From positions 6,572,001-6,636,000 of the forward strand of contig CP119311.1 in NCBI GenBank assembly GCA_029202545.1: 64,000 bases of DNA. The letters are read 5' to 3'. The stretch comes from Candidatus Pseudobacter hemicellulosilyticus. Its GTDB lineage: Bacteria; Bacteroidota; Bacteroidia; Chitinophagales; Chitinophagaceae. Position 1 is the stretch's first letter; every line of letters begins with the position of its first letter. Below are positions 59,575 to 64,000 of the stretch, piece after piece. Below the pieces are notes generated by a model. That model had not been told where the DNA came from and ran no database searches. It saw only the letters and a program-made list of their open reading frames with translations. The position numbers and the translations under genes are program-made.

Positions 59575-61269
59575 TTAACGGGGATACTCAGGATTCTGAT
59601 CCAGCAGGCCGTTCCTGTCTATTTCCGATTGCGGGATAGGCAGCAGGTTCTGGAACTCTTTGAAATCACGCGTTTCCCAGAGCGGGTAGCTGTAGAAAAG
59701 GCTACCGTTGGGCTGTTTGGTGATCTGAACTTTATAGACTGGTCCTTTGAAATACGTTGAACCCAGTTTCCAGCGTCGTACATCAAAGAAGCGATGCTCT
59801 TCAAAAGAAAGCTCTACCCGTCTTTCATTGATAAGGCGCTGGCGCATGGCAGCCTGATCAAGGCCCGCAGGCAATGCCGGCTGGCCGGCCCTTTCCCGGA
59901 CAAGTCTTACGGCTTCATACACACTGGCATCAGGACCAACGGCCTCGTTCTGTGCTTCCGCATAGTTCAGCAGCACTTCGCCAAAACGCAGGAAGACCCA
60001 GTCATTATCTGCGCTGCCATTATTAGTATGCTTGGAAGTATCTATCAGTTTCATCAGGCCATAACCGGTCTTGGGACTGTCCAGCCTGCTTTCATTATTG
60101 ACATTACCACCGCGCCAGATCTCAATGAAGGTGCCATTCTTGTAAATAGAGCCCTGGTGTACCACCGTTTTGCTCAGGCGGCTGTCGCGGTTGGTATAAG
60201 GGTCCTGTGGATCATATCCCGAACCTGCTGCAGTGATGGCCAGCCCATTCTTCATTTCATAGGCATCCACCAGGTTCTGTGTGGGGCAGAAGCCACCCCA
60301 TCCCCCATCATTCAAGCCGGGAACACTCATATACCATTTGTTCCGGGCGCCATCCGGTGGATGGATAGAAGGGTTCTGGAATTTACGGGCAAAGATCACT
60401 TCTTTATTGCCAGCCTTGTCTATAAACAGTTTATAGTAGTCAGGATACAGACTGTATTCATTGTTGCCCAAGGGAGCCGGGCCAAATTGCATAACAGCTT
60501 TTGCTGCATTGGCGGCATCGGTCCAGCGCTGCTTGTCGTTGGTGGGGTTATTGAGCGGGCTGGCATTGTACAGCAGCACCCTTGCTTTCAGCGCCAGTGC
60601 CGCCACTTTGGTGGCGCGGCCCAGTTCTGCCGGGGGCATTACTGATGGTAGGCCGTTGGCTGCTTCATCACAGTCCTTAATGATCTGGGTAACGCATTCA
60701 GCATAAGAGTTCCTGGGAATAACAGCCTCAGCGGGAGTGCCGGCTTTCAGCATCAGCGGCACACCACCATAGATCTTGATCAGCTCACTGTAGCAAAAAG
60801 CGCGGATGAACTGGGCTTCCGCCTTCATCCTGGCTTTCAGCGCGGCATCACCGGGCACAATATCGATCCTTTCCATGAACTGGTTGGCTTTCCGGATCAC
60901 CCAGTAATACCCTACCCAGAAGTCTTCTGCATAGGCCCAGGTGGTGGGAATGATACCCATGTTGATGCCGTGGGTAGAGGAGGCCAGGTTATTGCCTTCT
61001 GCGTCATCCTCTGCCATGGCCAGGGCGGTCATCCCCCTGGACCAGTTACCGCCATCGCCTATTGGCCCCTGGTCCCTGCGGGAGAAACCATCGGGCAGGC
61101 TTCCATAAACATTGGTGAGTACCCTGTTGGCGGTGGAGATATCCTGAAACACAGTTTCATCAGACAACGAGTCGCTTGGAAAAACATCCAGCAGTCCCCG
61201 TTTGCAGGAGCCGGCAGCAATGGCTATCAGTAGTGTGCCAGCTATGAGTAATAATTTTCCAGTACGCAT
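59575..61269 (-). CDS. susD: SusD/RagB-family glycan-binding lipoprotein
   Basis: This 564-residue SusD-like protein binds glycans at the cell surface in complex with SusC. It has a lipoprotein signal (AAGSCKRG, Cys22), then the N-terminal SusD region DVFPSDSLSDETVFQD, helical TPR-like segments (about 130-250), and the C-terminal RagB part with ELSFEEHRFFDVRRWKLG. The end, LLPIPQSEIDRN, is the common SusD tail. The gene follows susC by 33 bp. The downstream GH16 enzymes suggest a beta-glucan ligand. Confidence 0.95.
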   Translation of the reverse strand: MRTGKLLLIAGTLLIAIAAGSCKRGLLDVFPSDSLSDETVFQDISTANRVLTNVYGSLPDGFSRRDQGPIGDGGNWSRGMTALAMAEDDAEGNNLASSTHGINMGIIPTTWAYAEDFWVGYYWVIRKANQFMERIDIVPGDAALKARMKAEAQFIRAFCYSELIKIYGGVPLMLKAGTPAEAVIPRNSYAECVTQIIKDCDEAANGLPSVMPPAELGRATKVAALALKARVLLYNASPLNNPTNDKQRWTDAANAAKAVMQFGPAPLGNNEYSLYPDYYKLFIDKAGNKEVIFARKFQNPSIHPPDGARNKWYMSVPGLNDGGWGGFCPTQNLVDAYEMKNGLAITAAGSGYDPQDPYTNRDSRLSKTVVHQGSIYKNGTFIEIWRGGNVNNESRLDSPKTGYGLMKLIDTSKHTNNGSADNDWVFLRFGEVLLNYAEAQNEAVGPDASVYEAVRLVRERAGQPALPAGLDQAAMRQRLINERRVELSFEEHRFFDVRRWKLGSTYFKGPVYKVQITKQPNGSLFYSYPLWETRDFKEFQNLLPIPQSEIDRNGLLDQNPEYPR

Positions 61270-61302
61270 AAATTATGTATTGTTTGAACAGACAATGGTT
61301 GA

Positions 61303-64000
61303 TCAGAACTGAACATTCACGCCAAAATTGAAAACGGTCTGTGCAGGATAATACCAACCCCTGGCATCAGTGTTTTCAGGATCCTGGTTATTCAGTTTGG
61401 TAAATGTGAGCAGGTTCTGGCCGGTGGCAAATACCCGCAGGTTAGAAATGCCCGCATTGGTAATGAACGGCTGCCTGAAGTTATACGCGATCTCCAGGTT
61501 TTTCAACCGCAGGTAGGAAGCATCCTGGATCCAGAAGCTGTTGCCGCCAAGTCCAAAATCAGGCCCTACTGGTACCTGGTAGTTATTGGTAGTAGCCGTT
61601 GCATTGGTGGTCAGCCTGGGCAGTTTGCCACCCGGGTTGTCCGGCGTCCAGCGGTCCAGCCATTCTCCTGTAACCCTGCCCCCATTAAAAAAGGCATACC
61701 CTGCATTCTGGGTCAGCTGCTGGTGTACCCTGGCGGCGCCCTGGAACAGGAAGTTCAGCTCAAATCCTTTGTAGGTTACGCCACCGGCAATGCCATACAC
61801 CACTTCAGGAATGGAACCGGTGCTGAGCCATTGCCTGTCATCACTGTCAATCACGCCGTCGTCATTGGTGTCTTCATACATGATATCTCCCAGGCCGTAG
61901 GGGAACTGGGTTGTTTTATTATAATTCTTATAAGTGGCAGAATCCCTGATGATACCAGTGGCTTTATACCCATAATAGGAATTGATGGAATGACCTACCG
62001 CCTTGAACTGGTCCGGCACATTGGCCGAAGTAGGCGCCTTCACGATCTCGTTTTTTACGAAGGTGATATTTCCCCGGACAGAGTAAGACAGGTCCTGGTT
62101 TATGCGCTTGCTATGTCCCAGTACCAGTTCAAATCCCCTGTTCTTTACTTCGCCTACATTTTCTGCGGGGAGCGGGCCGCCATAACCATAGGGCACTTCG
62201 GCAGTACGAACAGCCAGGATCTTGTCCCTGTGTTCATAGAATACATTTGCTTCCACGTCAATCAGGCCGTTGAACAAACGGGCTTCCAGGCCGATATCGG
62301 TTTTAGCAGATGTTTCCCAGGTCACCTCCGGCAGGAAGGCCTGCGGTTCAAGTCCTGGCAGGATGATGCCGCCAAAAGGATAGTTGTTGGCTACTGCTAC
62401 ATACCTGGACAGGTACAGGAACTGCTGGTTGTTCATATTATCGCTGCCCAGTTTACCCCAGGAGCCTTTCAGCTTCAGGTAATCCACTGTTCCGCGAATG
62501 CTCTCCATAAATTTCTCATTGGAAATGACCCAGCCGAGTGAGAAGGCGGGGAAATAACCGCGCCTGTACCCTTTGGCAAACTTCTCTGATTCATCAGCAC
62601 GCAAACTGGCCTGGAACAGGTAGGTATTATTATAATCATAGTTGACCCGGGCGGCGGCGCTGCGTAAGGCAGAACGCATTTTGTTCCCCCCGATGACCTC
62701 GGTCACGGCACCCTGGGGATTGGTGACGGGCCCCATAGACAGTACATCAAAATAGGGCAGCTCAAATCCCGACCTGGCTGCGTTGAACCAGTTCTCCGGT
62801 CTTTCCTGCTGTAATACCAGCACCAGCGCAGATACGCCATGTTTGCCAAAGCGGTTGGCATAGTTCAGGTGCGCCTGCATTTCTGTCTGGTATTGCTGCC
62901 AGTAGGTTTCAGAAAGGTTGGGCTGCGCATAGGCGGAAGGGGTATACTCGCCGTTGGTGGGATTATACGCATACTGGTAAACATTCGAATTCCACACTTT
63001 GGTAAAATTCATGCGCCTGTCATAGGCAAATACACCTTTCAGTGAAAGCCCTTTTACCCAGGGGATCTGCTGTTCCAGTGATACGGAAGTCAGCAGGGTG
63101 GTATTTTGCGTATTGTTGGAGCCTGCAGCCGGATCAATGGCCCGGAGGGTATTTACGTACGAACCAGGTTCGGCATACCCTACTCCGGGATAATAGGCCG
63201 GCAGGGTGGGCGGATTCCGGAGCGTATGCTCAAAGATCTGCTCAATACCCATGGTAGGCGCTTTACGGTCTTCAAACCGGCCTGCCAGGTCAATCAGCAC
63301 CTTGGTGGTATTGGTGACCTGCATATCCAGGTTGATCCTGGCATTATACCGTTTATAGTTAAGCGATTTATACAGACCATCCTGGTCAAAATAACCCAGG
63401 GAGGCAAAATATTTCACTTTATCGGTGCCACCGCTGAAGTTCAGGTTATGCTGCATCTGCGGGGCGGTGCCTCCCAGTACAAGATCCTGCCAGTCCGTAT
63501 TGGGATACAGGATCGGATCGCTGCCATCCTTGAATTTCTGGATCTGCTCACTGGTATAGGTAGCGGCCTGTCCGTCGTTGAACTGGGCTTCATTGCGTAA
63601 AAGCGCATATTCATAAGCGCCCAGATTATCATTCATTTTTGTTACGCGCTGGAACCCGTAGTTGAAAGTATAGCTGGTGGTCATCTTACCGGCCTTACCT
63701 CTTTTGGTAGTGACCAGCACAACCCCATTGGCGCCTTTAACACCAAAGATGGCGGCGGCAGAAGCGTCTTTCAGCAGGTTGATGGATTCCACTTCACTGG
63801 GATCCAGCTGGGCAAAGTCCCTGGAAGTACGCACAATACCGTCTACCACAAAGAGGGGTTCCATGGACGAACCAAAAGTGGAATTACCACGGATATAAAT
63901 GGCCGCACCATCCTTGCCGGGTTCACCGGACGATTGTTTGGTGATGACCCCCGGAACACGGCCCTGCAGGGCATTGCTCAGGTCGCCCACCGGCGCGGAT
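61303..64000 (-). CDS. susC: SusC/RagA TonB-linked outer-membrane protein (5' end outside window)
   Basis: This TonB-dependent glycan importer is cut by the right edge; the frame stays open to base 64000. About 898 residues are visible, beginning in the plug domain: DLSNALQGRVPGV, IYIRGNSTFGSSMEPLFVVDGI and INLLKDASAAAIFGVKGANGVVLVTTK are diagnostic. The long barrel follows, and the protein ends FNFGVNVQF with a terminal phenylalanine. The signal peptide, carboxypeptidase-like domain and TonB box lie outside the window. It pairs with susD and takes up the oligosaccharides released by the GH16 enzymes. Confidence 0.96.
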   Translation of the reverse strand, partial: SAPVGDLSNALQGRVPGVITKQSSGEPGKDGAAIYIRGNSTFGSSMEPLFVVDGIVRTSRDFAQLDPSEVESINLLKDASAAAIFGVKGANGVVLVTTKRGKAGKMTTSYTFNYGFQRVTKMNDNLGAYEYALLRNEAQFNDGQAATYTSEQIQKFKDGSDPILYPNTDWQDLVLGGTAPQMQHNLNFSGGTDKVKYFASLGYFDQDGLYKSLNYKRYNARINLDMQVTNTTKVLIDLAGRFEDRKAPTMGIEQIFEHTLRNPPTLPAYYPGVGYAEPGSYVNTLRAIDPAAGSNNTQNTTLLTSVSLEQQIPWVKGLSLKGVFAYDRRMNFTKVWNSNVYQYAYNPTNGEYTPSAYAQPNLSETYWQQYQTEMQAHLNYANRFGKHGVSALVLVLQQERPENWFNAARSGFELPYFDVLSMGPVTNPQGAVTEVIGGNKMRSALRSAAARVNYDYNNTYLFQASLRADESEKFAKGYRRGYFPAFSLGWVISNEKFMESIRGTVDYLKLKGSWGKLGSDNMNNQQFLYLSRYVAVANNYPFGGIILPGLEPQAFLPEVTWETSAKTDIGLEARLFNGLIDVEANVFYEHRDKILAVRTAEVPYGYGGPLPAENVGEVKNRGFELVLGHSKRINQDLSYSVRGNITFVKNEIVKAPTSANVPDQFKAVGHSINSYYGYKATGIIRDSATYKNYNKTTQFPYGLGDIMYEDTNDDGVIDSDDRQWLSTGSIPEVVYGIAGGVTYKGFELNFLFQGAARVHQQLTQNAGYAFFNGGRVTGEWLDRWTPDNPGGKLPRLTTNATATTNNYQVPVGPDFGLGGNSFWIQDASYLRLKNLEIAYNFRQPFITNAGISNLRVFATGQNLLTFTKLNNQDPENTDARGWYYPAQTVFNFGVNVQF

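Overview
The window looks like an ordinary chromosomal segment of a Bacteroidota bacterium, most likely a Chitinophagaceae relative; this placement is inferred from family content, not from a search. Supporting signs are a SusC/SusD polysaccharide locus, a protein resembling a lone type IX secretion sorting tail, DUF5916 and ORF6N proteins, and promoters of the TTTG / TAnnTTTG type. No rRNA, tRNA, CRISPR array, prophage or plasmid backbone was seen. Coding density is high and genes sit on both strands in short operons.

Layout. 1-4933: a ligase-associated DNA repair cluster (ATP-dependent ligase end, DEXH helicase, PdeM phosphoesterase), split by a REP-associated transposase gene inside a perfect 54-bp inverted repeat. 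4978-7433: an OmpR-type two-component pair and a PAP2 phosphatase. 7465-11564: an ORF6N protein with a palindrome shared between its gene and the flank, a DUF5916 outer-membrane protein, and an S24/XRE repressor. 11985-16159: secA, then a zeta-toxin-like kinase with a small overlapping partner. 16310-20730: two secreted amidohydrolases with partly degenerate metal sites. 20827-26124: deoC, a SPOR protein, an M20 hydrolase, and an ABC/GntR operon with a perfect operator. 26341-31289: malic enzyme, MlaE/MlaF-like transporter parts and sucD.

31516-45053: a 2042-residue alpha-2-macroglobulin, a FAD oxidoreductase, MtfA-like peptidase, aspS, rarA, a GNAT enzyme and small membrane proteins. 45206-47048: an outer-membrane barrel, the lone sorting-tail-like protein and a candidate structured RNA. 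47049-50476: uvrA with a deoxynucleotidase. 50776-52249: two envelope proteins. 52408-55780: a promoter, SAM-I riboswitch and terminator ahead of metB-like, queF-like and hom genes. 55922-57137: Sel1 and unknown secreted protein. 57314-64000: a beta-glucan-type polysaccharide utilization locus (susC, susD, two GH16), read leftward, with susC cut by the window edge.

The most unusual points are the QueF-family protein without its catalytic cysteine inside a SAM-riboswitch methionine operon, the RAYT/REP insertion in the repair cluster, the duplicated ORF6N palindrome, and the folded intergenic RNA candidate at 46731-46929.
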